The notes under the pieces are model-generated. The model searched no databases and was not told the origin of the DNA. It was given only the letters and a program-made list of their open reading frames with translations. DNA of 64,000 nt, from positions 27,975 through 91,974 of the forward strand of contig SXUI01000058.1 in assembly GCA_005790605.1 (NCBI GenBank), given 5' to 3'. Source of the stretch: Planctomycetia bacterium (GTDB lineage Bacteria; Planctomycetota; Phycisphaerae; Phycisphaerales; SM1A02). Below are positions 10,090-19,463 of the stretch, piece by piece. Positions within the stretch are counted from its first letter, which is position 1; each line of letters begins with the position of its first letter. The translations under genes were made by a program, and so were the position numbers.

Positions 10090-10977
10090 ATGCCCGAATT
10101 GCCTGAGATTGAACACCTGCGCCGAACGCTCGAGCCTCTGCTTGTTGGGCGCCGTATCGCGCAAGCCACGCTCCACCGACAGGACATGCTCTGCCAACTC
10201 GGCCCGCACTGTGCGACGCGCCAATCGATGATGGTGGGCGGGACGGTGAAAGCTCTTCATCGCCATGGGAAAAACTTTTCGATCGAAGTCCACGATGGTC
10301 GTGTTCTGGGTGTTCATTTAGGAATGACAGCACAGTGCTTCGTCACAACCGCACAATCTGATGATCGTCAGCCGAAGAACCACCGGCATGCGGTGTGGAT
10401 CCTGAGCCACCCTCAAGAGAAAACCTTGAGGGCCCGTTTGGTCTTTCGCGATCCACGCCGATTTGGTGGGCTCGTTGCCGCGGCAAGCCAAACTGAACTT
10501 GAAACACTGCGTTGGTCAAGACTCGGGACCGACGCACTCGCAGTACGCTCGGTGGAGTTCCGGCAACTGCTTCGATCGACACACCGATCGCTCAAATCCG
10601 CACTTCTCGATCAGTCGATGATCGCCGGGCTCGGCAACATCTATGTTGATGAGTCTCTCTTTGCTGCGCGGCTTCATCCTCTCTCGATTTCAAGTGCTCT
10701 GACTGCAGCGCAATCCAACCGATTGCATCGCGCGATACAGAAAGTCTTGGTTCGTGCGATCGACGCCGGCGGAAGCACGCTCCGTGATTACCGCGATGGA
10801 AACGGTGACCGAGGAGCCTTCGTGCCAAAGCACCAGGTCTACGGTCGAGGCCGACTCCCTTGCTCCGTGTGTGGTGAGCAACTCGAACGGTCTGCAATTG
10901 CACAACGAACAAGTGTCTGGTGCTCACAATGCCAGCAACGAGTTGGAATTACGGACGCGCGTTCTGCGATCGGGTAG
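10090..10977 (+). CDS. mutM: formamidopyrimidine-DNA glycosylase (Fpg/MutM)
   Basis: 295 residues. It removes oxidised purines such as 8-oxoguanine and nicks the abasic site. The N-terminus MPELPEIE provides the catalytic Pro2 and Glu3. The GKNF motif and a helix-two-turn-helix segment (AGLGNIYVDES) are present. The C-terminus ends in a zinc finger with two CxxC pairs (CSVC and CSQC). It is transcribed alone, divergent from moxR and convergent with dnaA. Slightly longer than the usual 270 residues because of an insertion near residue 85-105. Identification is secure. Confidence 0.95.
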   Translation: MPELPEIEHLRRTLEPLLVGRRIAQATLHRQDMLCQLGPHCATRQSMMVGGTVKALHRHGKNFSIEVHDGRVLGVHLGMTAQCFVTTAQSDDRQPKNHRHAVWILSHPQEKTLRARLVFRDPRRFGGLVAAASQTELETLRWSRLGTDALAVRSVEFRQLLRSTHRSLKSALLDQSMIAGLGNIYVDESLFAARLHPLSISSALTAAQSNRLHRAIQKVLVRAIDAGGSTLRDYRDGNGDRGAFVPKHQVYGRGRLPCSVCGEQLERSAIAQRTSVWCSQCQQRVGITDARSAIG

Positions 10978-11376
10978 ATCGAGGATTTCGAAGATGCAGC
11001 CCACTACCACAGATTTCCACATCGAACTCACAAGCTTGATGGAACTCAGCACGGTAAGTCGCGCGGGGATTAGTGTGCCAAACGGCATTGCCCGTTTGAA
11101 GACAGAGTAAATAATTTCATCTTCTTACCTAGTTCAGAGCGCCGTCGTTTTGGGGGCTGAGGTTGCACTTTCCGCCATAAACCACGGTCGCTCAGCGTCT
11201 TATGTCATCAACGCGTTGTGAAGAACCGTTCGCCGGGAAGTCGCTTGCCGTCCGCGAGATTCGATGCCAACCCAGATCTAGGTGTGGGCGGTCCAACGAA
11301 GTTGTCCACATCGACAACCACAACACTTTGGTCGAACGATCGCGACAGGTTTTCCACCACCCCAATACCGCGGCAA
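10978..11376. other. 399-nt non-coding region between mutM and dnaA 3' ends; weak oriC candidate
   Basis: No convincing gene is present here. The stretch contains an AT-rich patch (about 11105-11128) and several sequences close to the DnaA box TTATCCACA: TTGTCCACA at 11302-11310 (one mismatch), TTTTCCACC at 11350-11358 and ATTTCCACA at 11013-11021. Three degenerate boxes next to dnaA could mark a replication origin, but the matches are imperfect and the region lies downstream rather than upstream of dnaA, so this is only a suggestion. Confidence 0.25.
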
Positions 11377-12801
11377 CTAGTTCTCGGCGGTATCGCCGAG
11401 TGCGCGCCTCTCGAGTTCCTTCTCGATCCGCTGGCTGTCCGAGGCAAGTGGCTCTTCTTGTTCAAGCCGATCTCGGATGGTTTGGACAGCATGCATCACT
11501 GTCGTGTGATCTCGACCACCAAAGTAACCACCAACCTCTTCGAGCGAAAACCGAGTGTGTTTTCGCGCCAAGAACATCGCTACATGTCTTGGCAGGACGA
11601 TGGACTTGGTTCGGCGTGTAGAAAGGATGTCGATTGGCCGAACCCCGTAGTAACGAGCAACGACTTCGATGATGGTCTGGAGTGTCGGCGTGGAACTCGA
11701 AGCCCTCGTTGGCTCGTCTTCAAGGGCGAGTTTCGCCAGTTCGAGCGTGATTGGCGCGCGATTGGCCATCGCAAGTCCGCGAATGCGCGTGAGCGCACCT
11801 TCAAGCTCGCGAATGTTGGAATCAATCTTCGCGGCGACATACGCCGGCACATCATCCGGAAGCGCAAGTTGGTGAAGCGCCGCCTTCGCTTTCACGATAG
11901 CAACACGAGTTTCGAATGTTGGTCGATCGATTCGCGCGACGAGTCCAGCGAGAAATCGACTCGTCAACCTTCGCTCAAGCGACGGGATTTCATCTGGTTG
12001 CGCGTCGGATGAAAGCACAATCTGGCGACCGAGTTGGCTCAGTGCGTTGAATGTGTGAAAAAACTCCTCCTGCGTTTGTTCGTGCTTTGACAGAAAATGG
12101 ATGTCATCAATGACGAGGCAATCACAGGTGCGGAATCGATTTCTGAAATCTGGCATTCGGCCCGCTTTCACCGATTCATGGAAAAGATCCATGAATGTGT
12201 TGCAGGAGATGTAGCAGAGTCTCATCTGTGGATTCTTCCGCAACAACTCCTGGCAAATCGATTGCAGCAAGTGCGTCTTGCCAAGTCCGACTCCACCATG
12301 CACAAAGAATGGGTTGTAGGCCCGACCGGGATTCTGAACCACCGCGCCAGCTGCGGCGTGCGCGAGTCGGTTGCCAGGTCCAATGACAAAGGAATCAAAG
12401 GTGTAGTCTGGTGAAATCACCATCTGCTCATCAAGCCACGACGGGAGTTCATTCCCATCACTCGATGAAATCACAGGGCGTGCCACCGGAACCCCGCGCC
12501 CAGTGGCGGTGAGTTGTTGATCTTCGGCGGGGCTCACGAATCGAACCACAACAAGGTGACCAGTGACCGCCTGCGCTGCTTCAGTGAATGGCTCAATACA
12601 ACAGCGTTGTAGATACTTCAGTTGGACTGGCTCTTGGACGACGAGTCGCAGCACCCCATCTTGCACCACACTTGGTTCGATGTTGTCGAACCAATGGCGA
12701 CAGATATCTGTGTGCCGGCTTCGCAGGTGCCCAAGCAACGCAACTTTGAGTTCACTTCGGTTCATGGTTGGGTTGCTGAGAGCGGAAGCACTACGCGCCA
12801 T
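11377..12801 (-). CDS. dnaA: chromosomal replication initiator protein DnaA
   Basis: 474 residues from ATG 12801, chosen because GAAGG lies about 8 nt upstream; an ATG at 12765 has no such site and a start at 12846 would add 15 atypical residues. A divergent short domain I precedes the AAA+ domain III, with Walker A GGVGLGKTHLLQ, Walker B CLVIDDIHFL and SRF arginine finger region. Domain IV carries the DnaA signature GGRDHTTVMHAVQTI. It binds origin DnaA boxes and opens the duplex. dnaN, recF and rpmH are not adjacent; neighbours are mutM and an RNase Z-like gene. Confidence 0.95.
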   Translation of the reverse strand: MARSASALSNPTMNRSELKVALLGHLRSRHTDICRHWFDNIEPSVVQDGVLRLVVQEPVQLKYLQRCCIEPFTEAAQAVTGHLVVVRFVSPAEDQQLTATGRGVPVARPVISSSDGNELPSWLDEQMVISPDYTFDSFVIGPGNRLAHAAAGAVVQNPGRAYNPFFVHGGVGLGKTHLLQSICQELLRKNPQMRLCYISCNTFMDLFHESVKAGRMPDFRNRFRTCDCLVIDDIHFLSKHEQTQEEFFHTFNALSQLGRQIVLSSDAQPDEIPSLERRLTSRFLAGLVARIDRPTFETRVAIVKAKAALHQLALPDDVPAYVAAKIDSNIRELEGALTRIRGLAMANRAPITLELAKLALEDEPTRASSSTPTLQTIIEVVARYYGVRPIDILSTRRTKSIVLPRHVAMFLARKHTRFSLEEVGGYFGGRDHTTVMHAVQTIRDRLEQEEPLASDSQRIEKELERRALGDTAEN

Positions 12802-12989
12802 GTGGTCAGCCTTCTTGCGATGTACGCAAAGCAAAACATCAAACACAACGACGCGTTACGAAATACACATCACCACGGTTCTGACCGCGTCCTGCGGAGC
12901 ACACACATCACAAGCTTCATCGAGAGTCACTTCCGTTGACTCAAGCGAAGGGAGACGAAGGTACGCCTTGAGTCGAGTTGCGTCAACCT

Positions 12990-14165
12990 CTAAGGCGTTG
13001 ACTCTGCGCCCGACGATTGCTCGTCCAAGTCTGGTGCAGCCGGGAGCGCCTGTGGCGCCGGCGGAGCGAGCGTTGCCTCGCGCTCGGCGACGAGCGCTTG
13101 CGCAGCAGCGACTTGCGCTTCGTACCGCATTCGATTCATCCGGTGATCCATCAAGAGATGAACGCGCGGGAGGTGTTCGCCGCACAACTTCTGGAGCCGT
13201 TCGCGCGCGTACGGAATGGTTGTCCTCCGCGATGCGTGCACGATGACAACCGACTCAGCTTCCCAAACATGGAGGAGTCGGACAAGGTCCTCAACATGAA
13301 TGTGTTTGCCAGTACTCGCTCGAGCGCGGTGTTCTGGTTCGAAAAATGTGCACTCCACAATGACGATCTTTGCCTTCGCGAATTCATTGCGTACAAGAAA
13401 CTCTCCGGGCTCTGTATCACCGGTGTACGCGACCAACGGGATTTCTACGAGGCTTGTAATCTCGGTCCCAGCGTGTCGAAGTTCACGCAGGCGGTCTTGC
13501 GGAACATCCCGATACTCTTCCTTGAGCTTGCTGCGTCGTTCTACAGCAGCAAAACCAAGGCTTGGAACAGTGTGACTCGTTTCGATCGCGCGAAGAGAGA
13601 TATTGTTCTTGATTTGAAACTCGGATTCTGGTGCGAGTGGAATGATCTCGGATGGCGTGCGCTGTCGCTCGAGTGGTTCCCAAGCGCGCAACATCGCTCG
13701 CAATGGAGCTTCAAGTTCCGGATGGCACACACACTTGCCCACACTTCCCCGCACAGCAGGCTGTCCAGTGTCTGGTTGATGGGTTTCCGCACCAATCTTT
13801 TGAAAGTGTCGTTGACTGAACCAGTACGGAAGTCCGCCGATGTGGTCCATATGTGCGTGTGAAAGCGCAACCACAGAGGCAGAAAGCGATGCGCGAGTGC
13901 ATTGCCCCATGTCAAAGCACACATCAAGTTCTGGAACCTGAACAACAGTTTGTTCGCCTGCGACGCTTATGCCCTGCACTCGGTACGGCGGGCAGTAAAG
14001 AAAACCTAACTGGCCCTCTCGGGCGGGTGGACTTGGTAACACGGGCAGGACTCCTGAAGACAACGCCTTCGCGTAGTCAAAGGTAAAAGTGAAGCACTGA
14101 GCGTACCGGATTCGTCGAGCACCCGGGTCACGATTTGTAAGCCACCCAACGGCGCCCCATAACAC
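12990..14165 (-). CDS. MBL-fold hydrolase, RNase Z-like
   Basis: 391 residues. The metal-binding motif SHAHMDHIGGLPYW (HxHxDH) sits in a beta-lactamase fold, with further metal ligands likely at ETSHTVPS and YTGDTEPGE. A C-terminal IVIVHASRRTT segment fits the final His ligand of RNase Z/ElaC-like enzymes. The N-terminal 38 residues from GTG 14165 are poorly conserved-looking and the start is uncertain, as no ATG is available before the core. The C-terminus ends in an Ala/Pro-rich tail. A tRNA 3'-end nuclease role is possible, but a different phosphodiesterase of the same family cannot be excluded. Confidence 0.75.
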   Translation of the reverse strand: MLWGAVGWLTNRDPGARRIRYAQCFTFTFDYAKALSSGVLPVLPSPPAREGQLGFLYCPPYRVQGISVAGEQTVVQVPELDVCFDMGQCTRASLSASVVALSHAHMDHIGGLPYWFSQRHFQKIGAETHQPDTGQPAVRGSVGKCVCHPELEAPLRAMLRAWEPLERQRTPSEIIPLAPESEFQIKNNISLRAIETSHTVPSLGFAAVERRSKLKEEYRDVPQDRLRELRHAGTEITSLVEIPLVAYTGDTEPGEFLVRNEFAKAKIVIVECTFFEPEHRARASTGKHIHVEDLVRLLHVWEAESVVIVHASRRTTIPYARERLQKLCGEHLPRVHLLMDHRMNRMRYEAQVAAAQALVAEREATLAPPAPQALPAAPDLDEQSSGAESTP

Positions 14166-14362
14166 TCAACCCCGTTCACGCACGCGATTTGGTTGGTCTG
14201 TAGTGATTGCACAACCTATCCGTTCCGATCCACGCATCCTTCCACCAAGAGCAGCGTCTCGACTTGGTCGATCTCACTCTAGAACGAACTCTTTTCCCTA
14301 GATCCAAGTTTGGCGGTCGTTGGAGATTGTCTCACAACCCGCGGCTCTGATTGAGTTGAGGC

Positions 14363-15292
14363 ATGAGTAACGCAGCGAACAAAGTTTGGAAGCTCTTGTT
14401 CATCGATTCGAGCGAATGGATGCATCGGTTGGTGCGCAACCGATTGAGCACCGATCAGCTCGAGATGATGTCTGCGTTCACTGGAGCGGATGGCATCAAT
14501 CTCACTCGAGCGGAGAAACCAGATGTCATCTTGCTTGACAGCGATCTCTCGGACATGTCTGGGATTGAGTGTCTCACGAGCCTCAAGCAATGCAGTGAGT
14601 CCTCAGGGATTCCTGTCATCTACGCAAGCGCAACCGATGAGCCTCTCGAGCGCGTGAATGCGTTTGATCGTGGGGCGCACGACTTTGTGATGCGACCATT
14701 TGAGTTTCTTGAGCTCGGTGCACGAATCAATGTCGCCTGTCGCATGCAGGGCTTGATCTACATGCTTGCACAGCGCGCGCAGCTTGACGGGCTGACCGGG
14801 CTTTGGAATAGGGCGTACTTCAATACACGACTCGCGGCGGAGCACGCAGAGTCGAGGCGATACCAGCGACCAACATCCTTGATTATGACGGATGTGGATC
14901 GCTTCAAGTCAATCAACGACCGTTATGGGCATCCGTTCGGCGACACAGTGCTTGTGCAGTTCGCGGCGCTTCTTGCTGGATCACGGGTGAGTGATGTTGC
15001 GTGCCGTTATGGAGGCGAGGAGTTTGCATTGATTCTTCCAGGTGTCTCGATTCCCGAAGCACACGAGGTTGCGGACCGCATTCGAACGAACCTCATGCAA
15101 CTTTGTTGGCCGAAGCAACACGATCTTCAAGTCACCGCAAGCTTTGGGGTTGCTGGGTCAGAGAGCCTGAGTCAATCGAGTCCATGGGAAGAACTCGTGG
15201 AGTGCGCGGACGCTGCGCTGTATGCGGCAAAACGCCGCGGGCGCAACCAGGTCGTCAGCGCCCCGGGTCTTTCCTTTCGCGCAACAGGCTGA
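14363..15292 (+). CDS. response regulator receiver-GGDEF diguanylate cyclase
   Basis: 309 residues. An N-terminal receiver domain (about 8-125) carries the phosphoacceptor region VILLDSDLSDMSG, a Thr/Ser switch at YASAT and a Lys-like position replaced by Arg in MRPFEF. The C-terminal domain (about 140-300) has an intact active site RYGGEEF and an inhibitory I-site RVSD five residues before it. It should make cyclic di-GMP under control of a sensor kinase that is not encoded nearby. The Lys-to-Arg change in the receiver may alter signalling. A PilZ effector and an HDOD/GGDEF-like protein are encoded within 8 kb. Confidence 0.9.
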   Translation: MSNAANKVWKLLFIDSSEWMHRLVRNRLSTDQLEMMSAFTGADGINLTRAEKPDVILLDSDLSDMSGIECLTSLKQCSESSGIPVIYASATDEPLERVNAFDRGAHDFVMRPFEFLELGARINVACRMQGLIYMLAQRAQLDGLTGLWNRAYFNTRLAAEHAESRRYQRPTSLIMTDVDRFKSINDRYGHPFGDTVLVQFAALLAGSRVSDVACRYGGEEFALILPGVSIPEAHEVADRIRTNLMQLCWPKQHDLQVTASFGVAGSESLSQSSPWEELVECADAALYAAKRRGRNQVVSAPGLSFRATG

Positions 15293-15304
15293 GGTGACGC
15301 CTGT

Positions 15305-16249
15305 TCAGGACTTGCGCTTGAGAAGGTCACGCATGCCTTCGTGCGTTTCACGCGCTGCGCCCACCAACAAGTCAACCTGCTCTTCTGCGTGATATGAGCT
15401 CCGGACGAGTGGCCCACTCTCGCACACACGGAACCCGTACTCAAGCGCCGCAGCGCGGTACTCCACGAACTTCTCTGGTGTCACCCAACGCTCGATGGGA
15501 AGGTGGTTTCGTGTGGGCTGAAGATATTGACCGATGGTGATGATCTCGGCGTGGGTCTTGTCTTGCACATCACGCAAGAGCTCGAAGACTTCCTCGTCTT
15601 TCTCGCCAATACCAACCATGATGCCCGTCTTCGTGACGAGTCCAGCGTCATGAATCTGGTTCAAGACACGAAGTGAGCGTTCGTACTTGGCCTGAGGTCG
15701 CACCGCGGGGTGCATACGCTTCACGGTTTCCATGTTGTGGGCGAGAATCTCGGGTCGCGCGTCGATGACGACCTGCAGAGCAGCCTCATCTCCGCAGAAG
15801 TCGCCAACCAGCACTTCAACTGACATCTCGGGGCACGCTTCGTGTGTCCGCCGAATCGTCTCTGCCCAGATTGCAGCACCGCCATCAGGAAGCTCATCTC
15901 GATTCACACTCGTGATGACGACATGGCGGAGTTTCATGAGTCGCAAACTCTCTGCAACGCGTTTGGGTTCGTCGAGATCAACTGACGCAGGTCGCCCGGT
16001 TTTCACATTACAGAACCCGCACGACCTCGTGCATGTGTCTCCGAGGATCATGATGGTCGCCGTGCCGCGACCCCAACACTCACCCATGTTTGGACAGGAA
16101 GCTTCCTGACACACAGTGTGGAGTTTGTGGTCGTCCACGATCTTTTTGATTCGATCAAATCCTTCACCACCAGGCACTCGCGCGCGAAGCCAATCTGGCT
16201 TGCGACCAATGCGCATTTGGGAAGGCGCATCTTGATTGTTGAGCACCAT
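15305..16249 (-). CDS. lipA: lipoyl synthase (radical SAM)
   Basis: 314 residues from ATG 16249; this gives the usual family length and begins just before the conserved RKPDWLRAR stretch. A start at ATG 16420 would add 57 residues with no known counterpart. Auxiliary-cluster motif CQEASCPNMGEC (C-x4-C-x5-C), radical SAM motif CTRSCGFC (CxxxCxxC), and the C-terminal RSSYHAEE serine ligand are all present. It inserts two sulfurs into octanoyl groups on lipoyl domains. The substrate protein is plausibly the E2 subunit encoded at 56651-58000. No lipB is adjacent. Confidence 0.93.
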   Translation of the reverse strand: MVLNNQDAPSQMRIGRKPDWLRARVPGGEGFDRIKKIVDDHKLHTVCQEASCPNMGECWGRGTATIMILGDTCTRSCGFCNVKTGRPASVDLDEPKRVAESLRLMKLRHVVITSVNRDELPDGGAAIWAETIRRTHEACPEMSVEVLVGDFCGDEAALQVVIDARPEILAHNMETVKRMHPAVRPQAKYERSLRVLNQIHDAGLVTKTGIMVGIGEKDEEVFELLRDVQDKTHAEIITIGQYLQPTRNHLPIERWVTPEKFVEYRAAALEYGFRVCESGPLVRSSYHAEEQVDLLVGAARETHEGMRDLLKRKS

Positions 16250-16502
16250 GCCTGCGAGGTTGATGAGCGACACGCCCGTGGACCGTGCGGTGTCTCCACC
16301 AAGGGGCTTTGGATGGCGCGCCAAGGTTCGCGCAACAGCGTCCGATCTTGCGGTCGCTCGGACGCACACCTCAGAGTCGGAACGAGAAGCAGGGGATTGC
16401 GAAACAGCATCCTCGAGCATGGGTCGTCAAGTGTAGACCGAGCGAATCAACGAAGTTGTGGAACCGCGAAAGCCAAACGGAATTCGCCGTTACCCTGACC
16501 AC

Positions 16503-17750
16503 ATGTCGATTGAGTATCGCTCCACCACGCTCGCGAATGGCCTAGAGATTCACGCGGAGATCGATCCGTCTGCGCATACAGCAGCAGTTGGGTTTTTTGT
16601 ACGGACTGGGGCGCGAGATGAGCCAACAGCGCTGATGGGTGTTTCTCACTTTCTTGAACACATGATGTTCAAAGGGACGCCGACAAGAAACGCAGAGATG
16701 GTGAATCGCGATTTCGACGATCTCGGGGCGAACCACAACGCCTACACAACCAACGAGTTGACGGCGTACTACGTGCACGCGGTTCCAGATCGCTTGTATG
16801 CGTCACTCGAAGTTCTCGCAGACATTCTTCGACCATCCTTGCGGCAAGCAGACTTCGATGAAGAGCGCGGCGTCATCCTTGAGGAGATCGCGATGTACGC
16901 TGATCAACCATTCTCAGTCGCATTTGAGAACATGCTCGAGCGCCTGTATGAGGGTCACCCGCTCTCGCACCGCGTGCTCGGAACCACCAAGACCGTGAGT
17001 GATTTGCAACGCGACGCGATGCAAGCGTACTTCGATGCACGTTACGCGTCAGACAACACCGCGCTTTGCGCCGCCGGCAAGGTCGACTTCGATGCGTTAG
17101 TCGCACACGCGAATAAACTCTGTGGTCACTGGGAGCGAGGGCAGTCCACGCGCGCATACCCCACGTGGGCTCCAAAGGCGCACGAGACAACCATTGCGCT
17201 TCCAAACGCGTCGCGGCACTACCTCATTCTTTCGATGCCAGCGCCGAGTGTGGATGATCCACATCGCTACGCGGCTTCATTGCTGATGCACATTCTTGGT
17301 GGTGGGGATGGTTCGCGTTTGCATTGGGCGTTGATCGAGACCGGTATCGCGGAAGAAGCATCCGCTGGTTACGACGGGCACGATCGAGCGGGGGAGTACG
17401 CAATTTGCGCGGTGTGCGACGCGGACCGTGTTGCGGAAGTGCATTCGATTCTCACACAAGAACTGACTGCACTGTGCGCTTCGATCAGTGATGACGACTT
17501 GGAGCGCGCGCGAGCCCGTATTGCGACCAGCGCGGCATCAGCAGGCGAGCGGCCAAGTGGTCGAATGCATCGCCTCGGTGCGTTCTATTGCTATCGACAG
17601 CCTTTTCTTTCGCTCGACGCGGAGGTAGAGCGTCTCGCCGCTGTGAGCCAAGCAGATTTGCGCGCGTGTGTAACAGCGTTTCCGCTTGTCCCTATGGTGC
17701 AAGTTCGAGTGCAGCCACAGGCTGAGGCAGCTACCACGACGACCGCGTGA
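16503..17750 (+). CDS. M16 family zinc peptidase
   Basis: 415 residues from ATG 16503. It carries the inverted zinc motif HFLEH (HxxEH), and the distal Glu in EERGVILEEIAMY. N- and C-terminal halves look like the two homologous M16 domains, and total length fits the single-chain bacterial processing-peptidase type. No signal peptide is evident, so it is probably cytoplasmic. It is divergent from lipA with about 250 nt between starts. The substrate is unknown; family assignment is secure. Confidence 0.9.
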   Translation: MSIEYRSTTLANGLEIHAEIDPSAHTAAVGFFVRTGARDEPTALMGVSHFLEHMMFKGTPTRNAEMVNRDFDDLGANHNAYTTNELTAYYVHAVPDRLYASLEVLADILRPSLRQADFDEERGVILEEIAMYADQPFSVAFENMLERLYEGHPLSHRVLGTTKTVSDLQRDAMQAYFDARYASDNTALCAAGKVDFDALVAHANKLCGHWERGQSTRAYPTWAPKAHETTIALPNASRHYLILSMPAPSVDDPHRYAASLLMHILGGGDGSRLHWALIETGIAEEASAGYDGHDRAGEYAICAVCDADRVAEVHSILTQELTALCASISDDDLERARARIATSAASAGERPSGRMHRLGAFYCYRQPFLSLDAEVERLAAVSQADLRACVTAFPLVPMVQVRVQPQAEAATTTTA

Positions 17751-17762
17751 CTCAGCGGTCAG

Positions 17763-19298
17763 TCACGAAGGTTGTGATTGCATTTCGCGCCGGAAGAAGA
17801 CAACACGGTTTCGACCTTGTGCACGCCCTGTGGCAAGTGCAAACATCGCCGCGCGCATGAGTTGGGGCGCTGAATCGACACCGGTTGGTTGTCGAAGCGA
17901 CGCTTCACTCTCATACAGACTCACACCAACAGTGACCGACAAGGGGGCGGCACGCACTCCGCGCGGACCTTCAACCTGAAGCGGCGTTTCGGTGACTCGG
18001 CGTCGAATCGCCTCGGCGAGTCGGCACATCTCAGTCATGTCGGTACTCGGAACGATCGCGACGACTTCGGTTCCAAGAAAACGGAAAAGTCGACCGTGTC
18101 GGCCGAGCACATCCTGGCACATGGTCGCAACAGCCGAAACGATGGAATCGCTCGCGTGGCTGCCGTAGGTGTCGCTCATCGCGCGCACGCCATCCGGTCC
18201 TATGAGCAGGAGTCCGATCGCGGAGTTCGAGTGATTCGTCAAGAACGCAGCATCGAGTTCTCGCTGGAACACATGTCGGTCAGGAAGCCCCGTCAGACAA
18301 TCAAGTGAATCTGGCTCGCTCCCGAGCGAGTTTGCAGCAGGTTCTGGATCTGGGAGTCGCTGTTCGTCCTTGAGTTCTCTTGCTTGTTTGAGAAGCGCAG
18401 CGACATCGGGCTTCCCACCGGTGTCGAGTGAAAATGCTTTCGAGAGTTCATCCGCAAGGTTTGTGATCGTTTGAAGAAGAAGCAGTGTTGGGCCAGGTCG
18501 CAAACCGAACCAATCTTCAGCGTGACGGCGATACCGAATGATCGCCGTTTCGCGAGCGAGTTCACCAGTGACACCACGCCCACCGCGCTGCAAGACCTCT
18601 GCAGCTTCATTTGCGAGGGCAACGGTTTGCGCGAGGGCGGCGTTGGATTGTGGCGCGTCAACACTTGCGTGATGGAATCGGACCGCGGCACAAACGGATT
18701 CCGGAAATCGCCATCGTTCAATCAATGCTGCGCCGATCTCAGCATGGTCCACCTGCAGTGTTTTCCACTCAGCATCACGAAGCCGCTGGTGTTCGCCGCG
18801 CGCAGCATCGATCACTTGAAGATAGCGATCACCATACGCTCGCCAGAGCACAACCATCCCAATGTCTTGAATGAGCGCTGCGACAAATGCTTCATCCGGG
18901 TCACAACGCTTCGAGCGGAGTGCGATTTCGCGCGCAGCAGACGCGGAGTACAACGAACGTCGCCAGTAGTCAAGGAAATTGAAACTGACATCCTTGTCAT
19001 CGCTGTTGCCAACGGAACGCGCGAGACTAAACCCGAGCACAAGCCCCTTCACTGTTTGTAGACCAAGAAACGCGAGTGATTGTTGAATCGATCCACAGCG
19101 TTTCGTGAGACCGTAGTAACTTGAGTTGACGAGTCGAAGGACTTTGGCAGAGGTTGCTGGATCATTCTCGATGACCCGCGCAATCTCACTCAACGCAACA
19201 TCGGGTTGTCTCGCGAGTTCAATGACACGGATGGCGACTGCTGGCAATGTCGGCAGCTCTGGAGTCGAAAGGATTCGTTCGATCTGCGCTGATTCCAT
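17763..19298 (-). CDS. HDOD domain protein with degenerate GGDEF domain
   Basis: 511 residues from ATG 19298. The N-terminal half is an HDOD domain (LPTLPAVAIRVIELA, then IENDPATSAKVLRLVNSSYYG), a non-catalytic relative of HD phosphohydrolases found in signalling proteins. The C-terminal third has the GGDEF fold (LDCLTGLPDRHVFQREL start), but the active-site loop reads FLGTEVVAIVP instead of GGDEF and lacks the RxxD I-site, so it is unlikely to make cyclic di-GMP. It may sense nucleotides or act as a scaffold. The stop lies 12 nt from the converging M16 stop. Confidence 0.85.
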   Translation of the reverse strand: MESAQIERILSTPELPTLPAVAIRVIELARQPDVALSEIARVIENDPATSAKVLRLVNSSYYGLTKRCGSIQQSLAFLGLQTVKGLVLGFSLARSVGNSDDKDVSFNFLDYWRRSLYSASAAREIALRSKRCDPDEAFVAALIQDIGMVVLWRAYGDRYLQVIDAARGEHQRLRDAEWKTLQVDHAEIGAALIERWRFPESVCAAVRFHHASVDAPQSNAALAQTVALANEAAEVLQRGGRGVTGELARETAIIRYRRHAEDWFGLRPGPTLLLLQTITNLADELSKAFSLDTGGKPDVAALLKQARELKDEQRLPDPEPAANSLGSEPDSLDCLTGLPDRHVFQRELDAAFLTNHSNSAIGLLLIGPDGVRAMSDTYGSHASDSIVSAVATMCQDVLGRHGRLFRFLGTEVVAIVPSTDMTEMCRLAEAIRRRVTETPLQVEGPRGVRAAPLSVTVGVSLYESEASLRQPTGVDSAPQLMRAAMFALATGRAQGRNRVVFFRREMQSQPS

Positions 19299-19463
19299 GG
19301 GACGCTTCCAAAGGAGTGCCAACAAGCAATCCAACCACACAACTTCGTAGGTCGAGCATCGACAATCGAACAGTTCAGGTTGAGTGGCAAGAACCCCCTT
19401 TCTTGCAAGAGCACTCACAAGCGTTTTACGGGCACAAAAAGCCCAGTTCTCGCATACCAAGAG

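Noticed and set aside
12856..12989. A short minus-strand frame between dnaA and the RNase Z-like gene with coding-looking residues
   Set aside because: No usable start codon lies outside the neighbouring gene and there is no ribosome site; treated as non-coding.
15283..15320. Inverted repeat AACAGGC/GCCTGTT between the cyclase and lipA stops as a bidirectional terminator
   Set aside because: Seven base pairs, partly in coding sequence, with no T tract on either side.
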